51,898 nt of DNA from Rhizobium leguminosarum (GCF_001652265.1 NZ_LWBS01000419.1:1-51898), one strand, 5' to 3'. Shown: positions 1 to 10,528, counted from the stretch's first letter. Translations and numbers: made by a program. The notes: generated by a model not told the origin, from the sequence alone.

Positions 1-326
1 CGCTTCGGCGTCAGCCGCTCCGACAGCAGCGCAAGCACCGGGTCGTGGCGCAGCGTGTCGTGATCATCGACATCCTCGTAGCCCAGCGCGATCGCCGCAA
101 TGCGCTGCCCGACCAGCGTGCGGGTGCTGTGGACCGTGCACTTGCGATCGCGGCCATCAACGAAGCAGGCGGCCACCCGGTCGAACAGCCCGATGGCCGC
201 ATCGACGTGACGAAGCAGCAGCGCACCGGCATCCGAGGTGATCGCGCCGCCGTCGAAACCAGCGACGACTTTGTGGCCGTCGAAGCCTTTAAATTCCAAC
301 TGCGCGGAGATACAGTCTGTTTGCAT
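1..326 (-). CDS. IS1380-family transposase, N-terminal part (cut by window edge)
   Basis: The reading frame begins at ATG 326 and runs off the left edge after 108 codons without a stop, so only the N-terminal quarter or so of a transposase is visible. It contains the FDGGAITSDAGALLLR stretch followed by D-x3-GLFDRVAACFVDGRD and LVGQRIAAIALGYEDVDDHD, an arrangement I recognise as the start of IS1380-type DDE transposases. A GGAGG-like ribosome site lies just upstream. The enzyme would cut and rejoin the ends of the element. Whether the rest of the gene is intact cannot be seen here. Confidence 0.88.
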   Translation of the reverse strand, partial: MQTDCISAQLEFKGFDGHKVVAGFDGGAITSDAGALLLRHVDAAIGLFDRVAACFVDGRDRKCTVHSTRTLVGQRIAAIALGYEDVDDHDTLRHDPVLALLSERLTPK

Positions 327-420
327 CGGGGCCTCCTTAGCGAATCTGGTAAGCCTTTGTAGCAAAAGCAGTTTCTCAGATTCGCAGCCCCGATGCACCC
401 CTTACTTTGAGAGATTCGGG
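327..420 (-). mobile_element. Non-coding end of the IS1380-type element next to ilvC
   Basis: These 94 bases separate the transposase start from the ilvC stop codon. On the minus strand they begin CCCGAATCTCTCAAAG and repeat a similar GAATCTGAGAAAC block further in, which is typical of an IS end carrying the terminal inverted repeat. The outer boundary at about 420 is inferred from where ilvC ends. The other end of the element is outside the window, so neither the inverted repeat nor the target duplication can be confirmed. Confidence 0.6.
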
Positions 421-2146
<1,726 letters not shown>

Positions 2147-2158
2147 GGCTCCCATATA

Positions 2159-2174
2159 CGTACCGTACGGTACG
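2159..2174. promoter_or_regulatory. Perfect 16-bp palindrome, probable TetR operator
   Basis: CGTACCGTACGGTACG reads the same on both strands and sits 13 bases from the TetR start codon, between that gene and the divergent gene at 2329. Its position and symmetry are typical of an autoregulatory TetR operator. Binding is inferred. Confidence 0.6.
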
Positions 2175-2328
2175 GTTCGTGAGGTTTATGCGATAAACCG
2201 ATCAGGTCGTCAAGAAGTCCAGATAGATTTTTTAATACGGGAAACCGCGATGAAACACCAGAAATGGATAGGCTCGAATCCTCGGCGATCGGATAATGTC
2301 GCGCTACGCCATTTGCCCGGAGGCTTCG

Positions 2329-2775
2329 ATGTCACGCCTGTCTGCAGCTCTTCTCCTGCTTGGAGCAATTCTCCTTGGCGGCTCAAGCGCTCTCGCGCAG
2401 TCCGACAGCGACGTCTATAACCGCATCGAGGAACTGCACGGCGATGCCGCAAGCTTCGACCGGCCGCTGCGCCAACTTGTTCGGGCGATGCGCTCAGCCG
2501 ACGCCGAGACCATCGCCGGCCTTGCCGAATACCCGCTGACGGTCAAGGCCAACGGCGAGACCTACGACGTCGAGAACGCCGAGGATTTCATCGACAATTT
2601 CGACGATCTCGTGACGTCGGAAACGCGCAGCGCCGTCGGGCGCCAGCAATACGAGGATCTCTTCGTCAATAGCGACGGCGTCATGCTCGCCGGCGGCGCC
2701 GTCTGGATGGGCGCGATCTGCGAGGACAACGCCTGCGAGGCGAGCCACTGGGCGATCATCGCGATCAACAATTAA
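2329..2775 (+). CDS. Exported protein of unknown function
   Basis: A 148-residue protein. It begins with a clear signal peptide: a positive start, the run LSAALLLLGAILLGG, and a likely cut after SSALAQ near residue 23. The mature part is acidic and has a YNRIEELHGDA start, a central stretch on sugar- or ester-like NGETYDVENAEDFIDNFDDLV, and the late motif GAICEDNACEASHW with two cysteines that could form a disulfide in the periplasm. I do not recognise the family. ATG 2329 is chosen over an upstream ATG at 2296 because GGAGG lies 5 bases before it and the signal peptide then starts at residue 1. It is followed after 23 bases by another exported protein, so the two are likely co-transcribed. 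Confidence 0.8.
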   Translation: MSRLSAALLLLGAILLGGSSALAQSDSDVYNRIEELHGDAASFDRPLRQLVRAMRSADAETIAGLAEYPLTVKANGETYDVENAEDFIDNFDDLVTSETRSAVGRQQYEDLFVNSDGVMLAGGAVWMGAICEDNACEASHWAIIAINN

Positions 2776-2798
2776 AATCTGGCGACGAGGAAAAGCCG

Positions 2799-3164
2799 AT
2801 GAAATACCAGATAGCCGCCGCAGTCATCACCGCAGCTCTCGCCATCGCCGCAAACGCACAGGCCGCCGAAACGCGCTGCGGCTGGATCGAGAATCCGACG
2901 CCCGCCAACTGGTGGCTGGAGGACGCGGAGAACACCTGGACGATCATGACCCAGGGCGACGATGCCGGCGAGGTGGAAGGCATGGAGTTGATCTCCGACA
3001 TCTCCGAACATGATTATGTCAGGACCAACGGCAATTACGGCTATGCCTGCGCATGCATTAGTGTGGAAACTGATGGCAAGGACCGCATCACCCGCATCCT
3101 CTCCTTCCGCCAGCTAAAGCTCGCCAAATGCCGTGCCGACAAGGCGCTGAAATTCCCCGGCTGA
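2799..3164 (+). CDS. Exported DUF4087 family protein
   Basis: A 121-residue protein with a signal peptide (about residues 1-22, ending AQAAE). The mature part carries the RCGWIENPTPANWWLEDAENTW block and the late NGNYGYACACISV block with paired cysteines. I recognise this pattern as DUF4087, periplasmic proteins without an assigned role. GAGGAA stands 6 bases before ATG 2799. It lies 23 bases downstream of another exported protein, so a small two-gene periplasmic operon is likely. No function can be assigned from the sequence. Confidence 0.82.
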   Translation: MKYQIAAAVITAALAIAANAQAAETRCGWIENPTPANWWLEDAENTWTIMTQGDDAGEVEGMELISDISEHDYVRTNGNYGYACACISVETDGKDRITRILSFRQLKLAKCRADKALKFPG

Positions 3165-3244
3165 CCAGCGCCTCACCCGAAAACCGGATAGCGGCCGCGA
3201 TCATGACCCGATTCAAGGGCAATCGGTCCACGAAGAGCCGCGGC

Positions 3245-4927
3245 CTATGACGCCGTAGCGCAACCGGCGGGGATCGAGAGAGGCTCTGCCGGCATCGCCT
3301 TGTCGATCGCGTAAAGCTTTGCGAAACCGGCATCTTCGACCAGCGTCAGGCCCGCCGGCATGAAGGTGCCGACATAGCGGTCAGGGAGATCGGCATTGGC
3401 GACGAGGATGAAATCGAAACGTCTGCGCCAATCCGACAGATAGGGCGTAAAACCCTTATATTCCTGCATCATTGCCGGGCATGAAAGCACGCCGATCGAT
3501 AGCAGATTACCCTCTGGAACCGCGATCTCAGACCATGGTGTCAGAACCGATAGCGGCTGCTTGCCTTTTGCCGTGAAGAGCGTCGGCACAAAAGCATGCG
3601 AGAAGGGCACGGCAAGCGTTGGTAGGTGGCGGAAAGTATCCAACCCCCAGGCAAAATGCCGGTTGGAGTGGGCAAGACCGTTCACCGTCTCGGGTTCGTG
3701 CCCCAAAGGCAGCACGGCCGCGCCGGCCGGTACCTTTTTGAGCACAGCTTCGACGGCAGCAACATCCTTTTGTGCCAGCCACCAGTTCCAGCCGACCCAG
3801 CCGGTGCGGCCGAAGACCGCGAGATTGATGGTGAGCGCCAGCAATAGCGCCTGCCGGCGCGTGAGATTGGCGAAGGGGCACACCATCGCCATGGCGACGA
3901 GCGCCGTCATGATCGGAAAGCGCCAACTGATCCATCCGGTGCCGAGCATGTGGCGAGGCGAAACACAGGACAGAAGCAACAGGCCGCAGGCGGCGACGGC
4001 AAGCCCCGCATGCATGCGGATGTCGCCCGCGCGGACGGCACGCGTGCAGATGAGGATCAGTGGCAGAACCAGCACGACATCCACCACCGGAACATAGGTC
4101 GTGATGGCGGAGAGCAGATTCAGGACGATCAGGACGATGCCGTCGTTCCAGGCAAGGCCAAGGCCGTTGCCACCGGCGTTGGGCAAAGCCGCCGTATGGA
4201 GATAGAGCGCGAGCGGCGGCAGAACGCAGGCGCCAAGCGCCAGCGCCAACCGGCCGGCGAGCCGCATCAGACCCGCCTTCGATCGCACTATATCGATGCG
4301 CCAGGAAAATTCGAGGCCGCAGACGATCGCCATATAGAAGCCAAGCGCGAAAAGATGCATCACCGTCAGCAGCAGCGCGGCGGCGAGCCGCCAGGCAAAA
4401 ACCAGGGCGGGATTTCTACCCTGCAGCCGGAGATCGATGCAGGCAAAGCCGAGCGCCATGCCGAGGCCGATCTGGAAGTTGATGAAGCCGCCGATCATGG
4501 TGGCGCACCAGCTAAGCGACAGCATGGCGGTCTGCCAGTGGTGCCGGCCACCGAAAAGCGCGCGGTGCAGGCCGATCGCGCCCAGTGGCGGCAGCACGAT
4601 CGCCAGGAAAAGCAAAGCCCGCGCAAGCCTGTCGGCACCGACAAGCGGCCCCAGCCACGTGGCTAGAACGTCGATCCCGACATTGGTGAAGGTGCGGTTC
4701 CAATCGACGGCATAGATCTCAGGAAACGGCTGCTCGCCGATCCCGCCCGAAAGGAGCCAGATACGGGCGTAATGATTGGCGTAATCGAGAATTGGCGGAA
4801 AGGGAAACAGGAGAACCAAAGCCGCGGCAAGTCCGACGAAAGCGACGATCGCAACGGTGGAGTCCTGTCTGGCAATCAATTTCTCAGGCCCGGCTGCGGC
4901 CAAGGCAGGAGCGGCAATCCGGTCCAT
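3245..4927 (-). CDS. Polytopic inner-membrane protein, possibly a GT-C type glycosyltransferase
   Basis: A 560-residue protein with ten or more hydrophobic segments in the first 400 residues, for example near residues 25-45, 105-125, 140-165, 180-205 and 225-245, and then a soluble C-terminal part of about 150 residues. The early acidic motif PPILDYANHYAR follows the first membrane helix, where GT-C enzymes carry catalytic acidic residues. That resemblance is suggestive only. Its start codon overlaps the stop of the upstream glycosyltransferase gene by one base (TAATG), which implies translational coupling. The pair would fit transfer of a polyprenyl-phosphate sugar to a periplasmic acceptor: the neighbour makes the lipid-linked sugar and this protein uses it. 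The acceptor is unknown. Confidence 0.75.
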   Translation of the reverse strand: MDRIAAPALAAAGPEKLIARQDSTVAIVAFVGLAAALVLLFPFPPILDYANHYARIWLLSGGIGEQPFPEIYAVDWNRTFTNVGIDVLATWLGPLVGADRLARALLFLAIVLPPLGAIGLHRALFGGRHHWQTAMLSLSWCATMIGGFINFQIGLGMALGFACIDLRLQGRNPALVFAWRLAAALLLTVMHLFALGFYMAIVCGLEFSWRIDIVRSKAGLMRLAGRLALALGACVLPPLALYLHTAALPNAGGNGLGLAWNDGIVLIVLNLLSAITTYVPVVDVVLVLPLILICTRAVRAGDIRMHAGLAVAACGLLLLSCVSPRHMLGTGWISWRFPIMTALVAMAMVCPFANLTRRQALLLALTINLAVFGRTGWVGWNWWLAQKDVAAVEAVLKKVPAGAAVLPLGHEPETVNGLAHSNRHFAWGLDTFRHLPTLAVPFSHAFVPTLFTAKGKQPLSVLTPWSEIAVPEGNLLSIGVLSCPAMMQEYKGFTPYLSDWRRRFDFILVANADLPDRYVGTFMPAGLTLVEDAGFAKLYAIDKAMPAEPLSIPAGCATAS

Positions 4928-5985
4928 TATCCGATCCGGCTGTTCTTTTGCGAGCGCGGCGGCTCTTCGGATGCGAAGGCCGCATCCAGCGCCGTGCGCC
5001 TGTCGCTGGCGCTCATCTCCGAGAAAGCGATCGACAGTTCCGCGTGTTCACTGCCGCGCACGATCGTCTCGACCATGAACATCGGCCGCCTCTTACTCTC
5101 CTGCACCAGACGGCCGAGATACTCGCCGATGATGCCGATGCAGATCAGCTGGATGGCGCTGAAGGCGCTGACCGCGGCCATGATCGACGACCAGCCGGTC
5201 ACCGTCTCGCCCTGCAGCCAGCGAACAAAGGTGTAGACGAGCAACGCGATCGCGACGCCCGCACTCATCATGCCAAGCCAAGTGCTGATGCGCAGCGGCG
5301 TCGTCGAAAAGCTGGTGATCGCATCGAGAGCGAAATTGATCATCTTGCGCAACGGATATTTCGTCGTGCCGGCAAAACGGGCGTCACGCTCGTAGGGGAG
5401 AGCCACCTGCCTGCCGCCGATCCAGCTGACCATCCCGCGGATGAAGCGATCGCGCTCCGGCATCGCCAGCAGGATATCGACGACGCGCCGGCGCATCAGC
5501 CGGAAATCACCGGTATCGCGCGGAATGGTCACGGAAGCGAGCTTGGACAAGGCGCGATAGAAAAGCGAAGCGGAGGCCAGCTTGAACCAGCTTTCGCCCT
5601 GACGGCGCGTGCGCTGGCCGTAAACGACGTCGGCGCCGCGCTCCATGATCGGCATCATCATCAAAAGCAGTTCGGGCGGATCCTGAAGATCGGCATCGAT
5701 CAAAAGCACGCGCTCGCCCCGCGACGCGGAAAGACCCGCCGTCGCTGCCAGCTGGTGGCCGTGATTGCGCAGAAGACGAACACCAAGCACCTGCGGCACA
5801 TCTGCCGCCAGATCCGAAATGATCTCCCAGGTGCGGTCGGACGAGCCGTCATCGACGAGAATGAGCTCGAAGGCATCGCCGGCGACGCTATGAGCGGCAG
5901 CGGCAGCGCGGCGGCAGAACTCGCGCAGCCCTTCTTCCTCGTTGTGACAAGGCGCGACGATGGAAAGAAATGGGACTTGCGCCAT
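4927..5985 (-). CDS. Glycosyltransferase family 2, polyprenol-phosphate sugar synthase type
   Basis: A 352-residue protein with a GT-A domain at residues 1-230: SIVAPCHNEEEGL at the start, LVDDGSSDRTW for the nucleotide, DADLQDPPE as the metal-binding DxD, and DTGDFRLMRRRVVD for the acceptor side. Two C-terminal membrane helices follow (about 235-260 and 270-295). This layout matches the DPM1/GtrB/ArnC group, which links a sugar to undecaprenyl phosphate on the cytoplasmic face. It is the first gene of a two-gene unit with the membrane protein downstream. The sugar transferred cannot be read from the sequence. Confidence 0.9.
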   Translation of the reverse strand: MAQVPFLSIVAPCHNEEEGLREFCRRAAAAAHSVAGDAFELILVDDGSSDRTWEIISDLAADVPQVLGVRLLRNHGHQLAATAGLSASRGERVLLIDADLQDPPELLLMMMPIMERGADVVYGQRTRRQGESWFKLASASLFYRALSKLASVTIPRDTGDFRLMRRRVVDILLAMPERDRFIRGMVSWIGGRQVALPYERDARFAGTTKYPLRKMINFALDAITSFSTTPLRISTWLGMMSAGVAIALLVYTFVRWLQGETVTGWSSIMAAVSAFSAIQLICIGIIGEYLGRLVQESKRRPMFMVETIVRGSEHAELSIAFSEMSASDRRTALDAAFASEEPPRSQKNSRIG

Positions 5986-6076
5986 GCTGACGTCGGTGCC
6001 TGCTTGATGTTTGGCGCCAGACTAGCGATGAAACGTCAAACATCCTTTAACGATTGGCTACCGGTCGCAGGGCCAA

Positions 6077-6985
6077 CTATTCCGCCGCCATGATCTCGCG
6101 GGCGCCGTCAATATCGCGGGCCGGCGAGGCGCCGTAGAGGCGGCTGTATTCGCGGCTGAACTGCGACGGGCTTTGATAACCGACGCGGTGACCGGCCGTG
6201 CCCGCATCGAGCCGCTCCACGAGCATCAGCCGGCGCGCCTCGTGCAGGCGAAGCTGCTTCTGATACTGCACCGGCGTCATCGCCGTGACCGACTTGAAGT
6301 GATGATGGAAGGACGACACGCTCATGCTGACGCGGTCGGCAAGATCTTCGATGCGCAGTGGGCGCGCGAAATTCTCCTTCAGCCATGCGACGGCGCGCGC
6401 GACCCTGTTGCTGTGGCTGTCTGCAGTGGCGATGTTGATCAGCCGCGCGCCATCCGGCCCGGTCAGCACCCGATAGAGGATTTCCTGCTCAATCAGCGGC
6501 GCCATGGCAGGAATGTCGCCTGGACGATCGAGCAAGCGCAGCAGGCGGACGGCAGCATCCAGGAGCTCCGGCGGAGCGACGTTCACCGCCATCCCGCGCT
6601 GTCCGTCGGTATCGGCGGCTGGGCGCGGAATATCGATCCGGCTGAGCAACTCCAGCAGCTTTTCCGAATCGATTGCAAGCCCCAGGCAGAGATGCGGAAC
6701 CTCAGGGCTTGCCTCCGTGACGCGCCAGGCGACCGGCAGGTCGAGCGAGGTCAGCAGATAGTCGCCAGTCCCGTAGCTGATAAGTTCCGTGCCGAGGCGC
6801 AAGCTCTTGGCGCCCTGCAGGACAAAGGCAAAACAGGGCCGGTAGCTGCTGTGCAGCGGATCGCTGGGCTTGGACCGACGGCTGATGTGAAGATTGCCGA
6901 TATCAGTCGCAAACTCGCCGTCACCAGCCGCGAAGCGCATCGCGATATCGACAATTTCCTGATAGGGGCTGAAGGGCAAAGTCAT
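6077..6985 (-). CDS. AraC family regulator with AraC_N domain (YqhC-like)
   Basis: A 302-residue protein. Residues about 20-175 match the AraC N-terminal arm domain, with HSSYRPCFAFVLQGAKSL and YGTGDYLLTSLDLPV. Residues about 195-290 hold the double helix-turn-helix with FARPLRIEDLADRVSMS and GYQSPSQFSREYSRLYG. It is divergently placed from an alcohol dehydrogenase gene. This matches the E. coli arrangement in which YqhC activates the aldehyde reductase gene yqhD in response to reactive aldehydes. By analogy it probably senses aldehydes and activates the neighbour. That is inference from context and domain type. Confidence 0.9.
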   Translation of the reverse strand: MTLPFSPYQEIVDIAMRFAAGDGEFATDIGNLHISRRSKPSDPLHSSYRPCFAFVLQGAKSLRLGTELISYGTGDYLLTSLDLPVAWRVTEASPEVPHLCLGLAIDSEKLLELLSRIDIPRPAADTDGQRGMAVNVAPPELLDAAVRLLRLLDRPGDIPAMAPLIEQEILYRVLTGPDGARLINIATADSHSNRVARAVAWLKENFARPLRIEDLADRVSMSVSSFHHHFKSVTAMTPVQYQKQLRLHEARRLMLVERLDAGTAGHRVGYQSPSQFSREYSRLYGASPARDIDGAREIMAAE

Positions 6986-7076
6986 GCGGCAACTCTTTCT
7001 GTCAACTGTCTGACGCCGGCGATACCGCTCTTATCTAGAGTGCCTTGGCCATTTCACAAACAGGCCGGCGCCTCAC

Positions 7077-7096
7077 TTTTGCAGGATCGTGCAAAA
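7077..7096. promoter_or_regulatory. Inverted repeat between araC-type gene and adh, candidate activator site
   Basis: TTTTGCA and TGCAAAA flank the 6-base spacer GGATCG. The site lies between the divergent regulator (start 6985) and dehydrogenase (start 7190), about 95 bases from each. A seven-base perfect inverted repeat in this position is a good candidate for the AraC-type protein's binding site. Confidence 0.45.
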
Positions 7097-7189
7097 AGCT
7101 GAGAGGATCGCTCTAACCCTCTGCCGCAGTTCCGGGCAATAGTCCACCATCTCTTTCAACCCCCACCACAATCGAAAAGGATGGTTCCC

Positions 7190-8236
7190 ATGCCTATTGC
7201 AAGAGGCTACGCCGCGACCGACGCTTCCCAGCCGCTGACCCCTTTCACCTTCGAACGCCGCAACCCGAACCCCGACGACGTTGTTATCGACATCAAGTTT
7301 GCCGGCATCTGCCATTCGGACATCCACACTGTCCGCAACGAATGGAAGAACGCCGTCTATCCGATCGTGCCGGGCCATGAGATTGCCGGGATCGTCTCGG
7401 CCGTCGGTTCTGATGTGACCAAATTCAAGGTCGGCGATCGCGTCGGCGTCGGCTGCTTCGTCGATTCCTGCATCGGCTGCGCCGAGCGCGACCTCGATCG
7501 GGAACAGTATATGCCGGGGCTCGCCGGCACCTACAATGACTTCGAAGCCGACCGCAAGACACGGACCCAGGGCGGCTATTCCGACTCGATCGTCGTCAGG
7601 GAAGGCTATGTCATGTCCATTCCGGACAATCTGCCGCTCGACGCCTCCGCGCCGCTGCTCTGCGCCGGCATCACGCTCTACTCGCCGCTGCGCCACTGGA
7701 ATGCCGGCCCCGGCAAGAAGGTCGCGATCGTCGGCATGGGCGGCCTCGGCCACATGGGCGTCAAGCTCGGCGCCGCCATGGGCGCTGATATCACCGTTCT
7801 CTCCCAGAGCCTTTCCAAGAAGGAAGATGGGCTGAAGCTCGGCGCCAAGGAATATTACGCCACCAACGACCCGGAAACCTTCACGAAGCTCGCCGGCACT
7901 TTCGACCTGATCATCTGCACCGTCAGCGCAGAGATCGACTGGAATGCCTATCTCGGCCTCCTGAAGGTGGATGGCTCCTTCGTGGTGGTCGGCGCGCCAG
8001 AAAACCCGATCCCCGTGCATGCGTTCTCGATTATTCCCGGCCGCAAGAGCATATCAGGCTCGATGATCGGCTCGATCAAGGAAACCCAGGAAATGCTCGA
8101 CTTCTGCGGTGAGCACAACATCGTCTCCGAGATCGAGAAGATCAACATCCAGCAGGTCAACGAAGCCTATGAACGCGTCCTGAAAAGCGACGTCCGCTAC
8201 CGCTTCGTCATCGACATCGCCTCGCTGGCGGCTTGA
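7190..8236 (+). CDS. NAD(P)-dependent alcohol dehydrogenase, zinc-type medium-chain
   Basis: A 348-residue protein of the cinnamyl-alcohol/YahK-like branch of zinc medium-chain dehydrogenases, interconverting alcohols and aldehydes with NAD(P)H. The catalytic zinc ligands are visible in GICHSDIH and GHE, and the Rossmann motif is [12 protein letters not shown] near residues 178-189. An oddity is that the structural-zinc loop reads [16 protein letters not shown], so only two of the usual four cysteines are present. ATG 7190 is preferred over ATG 7181 because AAAGGA then stands at a normal distance. A rho-independent terminator follows directly. The divergent AraC-type regulator probably controls it, and aldehyde detoxification is the likely role. 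Confidence 0.92.
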   Translation: MPIARGYAATDASQPLTPFTFERRNPNPDDVVIDIKFAGICHSDIHTVRNEWKNAVYPIVPGHEIAGIVSAVGSDVTKFKVGDRVGVGCFVDSCIGCAERDLDREQYMPGLAGTYNDFEADRKTRTQGGYSDSIVVREGYVMSIPDNLPLDASAPLLCAGITLYSPLRHWNAGPGKKVAIVGMGGLGHMGVKLGAAMGADITVLSQSLSKKEDGLKLGAKEYYATNDPETFTKLAGTFDLIICTVSAEIDWNAYLGLLKVDGSFVVVGAPENPIPVHAFSIIPGRKSISGSMIGSIKETQEMLDFCGEHNIVSEIEKINIQQVNEAYERVLKSDVRYRFVIDIASLAA

Positions 8237-8245
8237 GAAAATGAG

Positions 8246-8273
8246 AGGCGGCTCCTTTGGGAGCCGCCTTTTT
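8246..8273 (+). terminator. Rho-independent terminator after the alcohol dehydrogenase
   Basis: A perfect 10-bp stem (AGGCGGCTCC with its complement) and a TTTG loop, followed by five T. It begins ten bases after the stop codon at 8236. Confidence 0.92.
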
Positions 8274-8296
8274 GGATAACGGCATCCTCAATCCGT

Positions 8297-8405
8297 CCTC
8301 ATGCTGAGGCGCGTAGCCCTTAGGGCGAAGCCTCGAAGCATCACCCGGAGCGCCCGCCCCCTGCTTCGAGGCTTCGACCTTCGGCCTCCGCACCTCAGCA
8401 TGAGG
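8297..8405. repeat. Nested palindromic intergenic element (Rhizobium mosaic-element type)
   Basis: The outer arms CCTCATGCTGAGG (8297-8309) and CCTCAGCATGAGG (8393-8405) are inverted copies. Inner arms GCCTCGAAGCA (8330-8340) and TGCTTCGAGGC (8362-8372) are also inverted. The whole would fold into a long two-step hairpin. The style resembles dispersed rhizobial intergenic elements, but copy number could not be checked. Its right edge overlaps the 3' end of the convergent GTPase gene and supplies that gene's stop codon. Confidence 0.8.
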
Positions 8406-10347
8406 CTCTCGTGGACTGCAGCCGCAGCAGATATTCGACTGGTTTGAACGGATCGGGGCCTGAACGCTGGCGCGAACGTGGCGGGCCGGCCATCGGGGCA
8501 TAATGGTCGAAAGAGGCTTCCATTATCCCCGTCCCGCTGGTCAGGCCCGGCAATTGCTGCTGGACGCTCTGGATCATCGCGGACGCTATGGTGCCTTCCA
8601 GCCGGGCCATGCCGTCGGCAATCACGGAATCCGTCATCGTCGCAGCAGATTTCGCAAGCAGGGTCAGCAAGCCGCTCAAGCTCTCCGCGGGCGCTTCAAG
8701 ATGAAAGCGGTCGATCGGCTCGCATATCACGGTCTGGGCGGCCGATAACGCCATTGCCAGCACCCATGGCGTTAGTTGCCGGAAATCGGCGGCGGTGCTT
8801 GCGGGCGAGCTGTGCCGGGCTGCCGTCATCGCCACGTGGCAATCGATGACCTGCCAGCCGAAAACGCCCTGCTTGAACGTTTCGAACACGGTTTCTTCGA
8901 CTGCCCTGTAAAAGCTGGCGGGCATCTGGCCGACATCCACTTCGAGCGCAAAGCTGTTGCCCGCCCCGGGAGGGCGCGGCTCGACGCGCAGGCCGACGGT
9001 TGCCAGGAAGGGATTGGGCTCCTTGAAAAGGATCTGCAGGCCTGCCCCGGTCCCGACGGGCCTCTCGACCAGGATGACAGTGCTTTTCTCGAACCTTGCC
9101 TCAAGGTTGAAATCCGTCAGCAGGGTCGATTGGATAACCTCCTTCTGCACCTCGCCGTAGAGCGACACGAAGACTTCGTCCGCCTCCTCGTTCCGGCGCA
9201 GATTGATCAAGGGATCCTGTTCGGCCATCTGGTTCAGCGCCAGCCAGAGCGCCTCCTTGCCGGAAGGCCGCCGGGCAAGAACCCGGGTTTCGAGCGTAGG
9301 CGGCGCGAAATGAGCCCGCCCGCCCGCGGGATCGCCGCCCACCGCATCCCCGATGCGGGCACCGGCAAGGCCGCTGATGCGCGCGATCTGCCCGGCGCGG
9401 AGGCTCTCGGCGCCATGAACCCGGCCGGCCTCGAACACATGGATCGCGGTCACCCGTTCCGGGCCTCTGGGCAGGTCCAGATATTGCCGGAGCCGCACCG
9501 TGCCTGAGGCCAGGTAGATGTAGGAGAGCTTTTCCCCGCCCCAGCCGCGTTCGATCTTGAAGATCTTGCCCGCAACCGGACCATCCGGATTGGGGCGCCG
9601 CTCGGGCAGGATCGTCGCAATGGCCGATGCCAGGGCGGGGATGCCGACGCCGGTCATCGCGGCTCCTGCGAAGACGGGATGCACGAGGCCGCTCGCCACC
9701 TGATCGGCTAGGCAGCGCCCGAGCCTTTCCTCCGTCAGCCAATCGGGAGCAAGTACATAGTCATCGAGCAGCGCCTCATCGTTTTCCCCGAGGGTCTCGC
9801 AGAGCGCCGAAAAGAGTGGCTCGTCTCCCAGAGCAAGCGTCTCCACGCGGACAAGCTTGGCTCCCGCATCGATGACCGAAGACATGGCGATGGGGCGGAC
9901 CGCCAGCTGCGCGGCAAGGGCCTCGACAACCTCTTGATATCGCGCGCCGAGACGATCGACCTTGTTGACAAAGAAGACGAAGGGAACGCCAAGCCGCCGC
10001 AACGCCCGCACCAGCACCCGCGTCTGGGCCTGCACGCCTTCAACCGCCGAAACGACGACGACCGCGGCATCCAGCAATCCGAGCACCCGCTCGACCTCGG
10101 CGATGAAATCCGGGTGACCGGGCGTGTCGATGAGATTGACGATCCTGTCGCCGATCATGAACGACACCACCGCGGCTCTGATCGTGATGCCGCGTTGCCG
10201 TTCGAGTTCGAGAGTGTCCGTCTGTGTATTGCCGGTATCGACGCTGCCGAGCTTGTCGATGACGCCGGCGTCAAAAAGCAGTCTTTCGGTAAGGCTAGTC
10301 TTGCCTGCATCCACATGGGCGAGGATGCCCAGATTCAAAGTGCGCAT
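8395..10347 (-). CDS. Elongation-factor-like GTPase of the tetracycline ribosomal-protection (TetM/TetO) family
   Basis: A 650-residue translation GTPase. The G motifs are clear: HVDAGKTS at 11-18, DTPGH at 74-78 and NKVD at 128-131, with RGITI in switch I. They are followed by EF-G-like domains II-V. The length and architecture fit the TetM/TetO/OtrA group, which removes tetracycline from ribosomes by GTP hydrolysis. Chromosomal members in soil bacteria are not proven to give resistance, so the substrate is uncertain. The last residues, about RASC, and the TGA stop come from a palindromic repeat that overlaps the gene end. A good promoter lies about 120 bases upstream, leaving a long untranslated leader. 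Confidence 0.88.
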   Translation of the reverse strand: MRTLNLGILAHVDAGKTSLTERLLFDAGVIDKLGSVDTGNTQTDTLELERQRGITIRAAVVSFMIGDRIVNLIDTPGHPDFIAEVERVLGLLDAAVVVVSAVEGVQAQTRVLVRALRRLGVPFVFFVNKVDRLGARYQEVVEALAAQLAVRPIAMSSVIDAGAKLVRVETLALGDEPLFSALCETLGENDEALLDDYVLAPDWLTEERLGRCLADQVASGLVHPVFAGAAMTGVGIPALASAIATILPERRPNPDGPVAGKIFKIERGWGGEKLSYIYLASGTVRLRQYLDLPRGPERVTAIHVFEAGRVHGAESLRAGQIARISGLAGARIGDAVGGDPAGGRAHFAPPTLETRVLARRPSGKEALWLALNQMAEQDPLINLRRNEEADEVFVSLYGEVQKEVIQSTLLTDFNLEARFEKSTVILVERPVGTGAGLQILFKEPNPFLATVGLRVEPRPPGAGNSFALEVDVGQMPASFYRAVEETVFETFKQGVFGWQVIDCHVAMTAARHSSPASTAADFRQLTPWVLAMALSAAQTVICEPIDRFHLEAPAESLSGLLTLLAKSAATMTDSVIADGMARLEGTIASAMIQSVQQQLPGLTSGTGIMEASFDHYAPMAGPPRSRQRSGPDPFKPVEYLLRLQSTRASC

Positions 10348-10475
10348 GAACCACCAACTTCTCAGAATTTCGAATGTGATTTTCGTGAGAAGTGAATCGG
10401 CGCATTGGAACCTCTACCTGGTGATGGCGACGGCTGGATGCAGAACCCCCGTGGTCTTCGGAGGACGCGGGCGGA

Positions 10476-10505
10476 ATGGTAGAGGCGTGTCGGGAGATAT
10501 GTCAA
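10476..10505 (-). promoter_or_regulatory. Sigma-70 type promoter for the TetM-like gene
   Basis: On the minus strand, TTGACA (10500-10505) is followed by an 18-base spacer and TACCAT (10476-10481). Transcription should begin near 10469, giving a leader of about 122 bases before ATG 10347. Confidence 0.6.
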
Positions 10506-10528
10506 GATTGGGCGGCGTGCTTGGCGTC

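Noticed and set aside
2776..2798. Riboswitch or RNA gene in the short gaps of the first 10 kb
   Set aside because: The gaps are too short and lack conserved folds. No tRNA or rRNA was recognised anywhere in the window.
4792..6093. 433-codon frame opposite the glycosyltransferase
   Set aside because: High-GC antisense frame rich in Arg, His and Asp. The minus strand holds a full GT2 enzyme.
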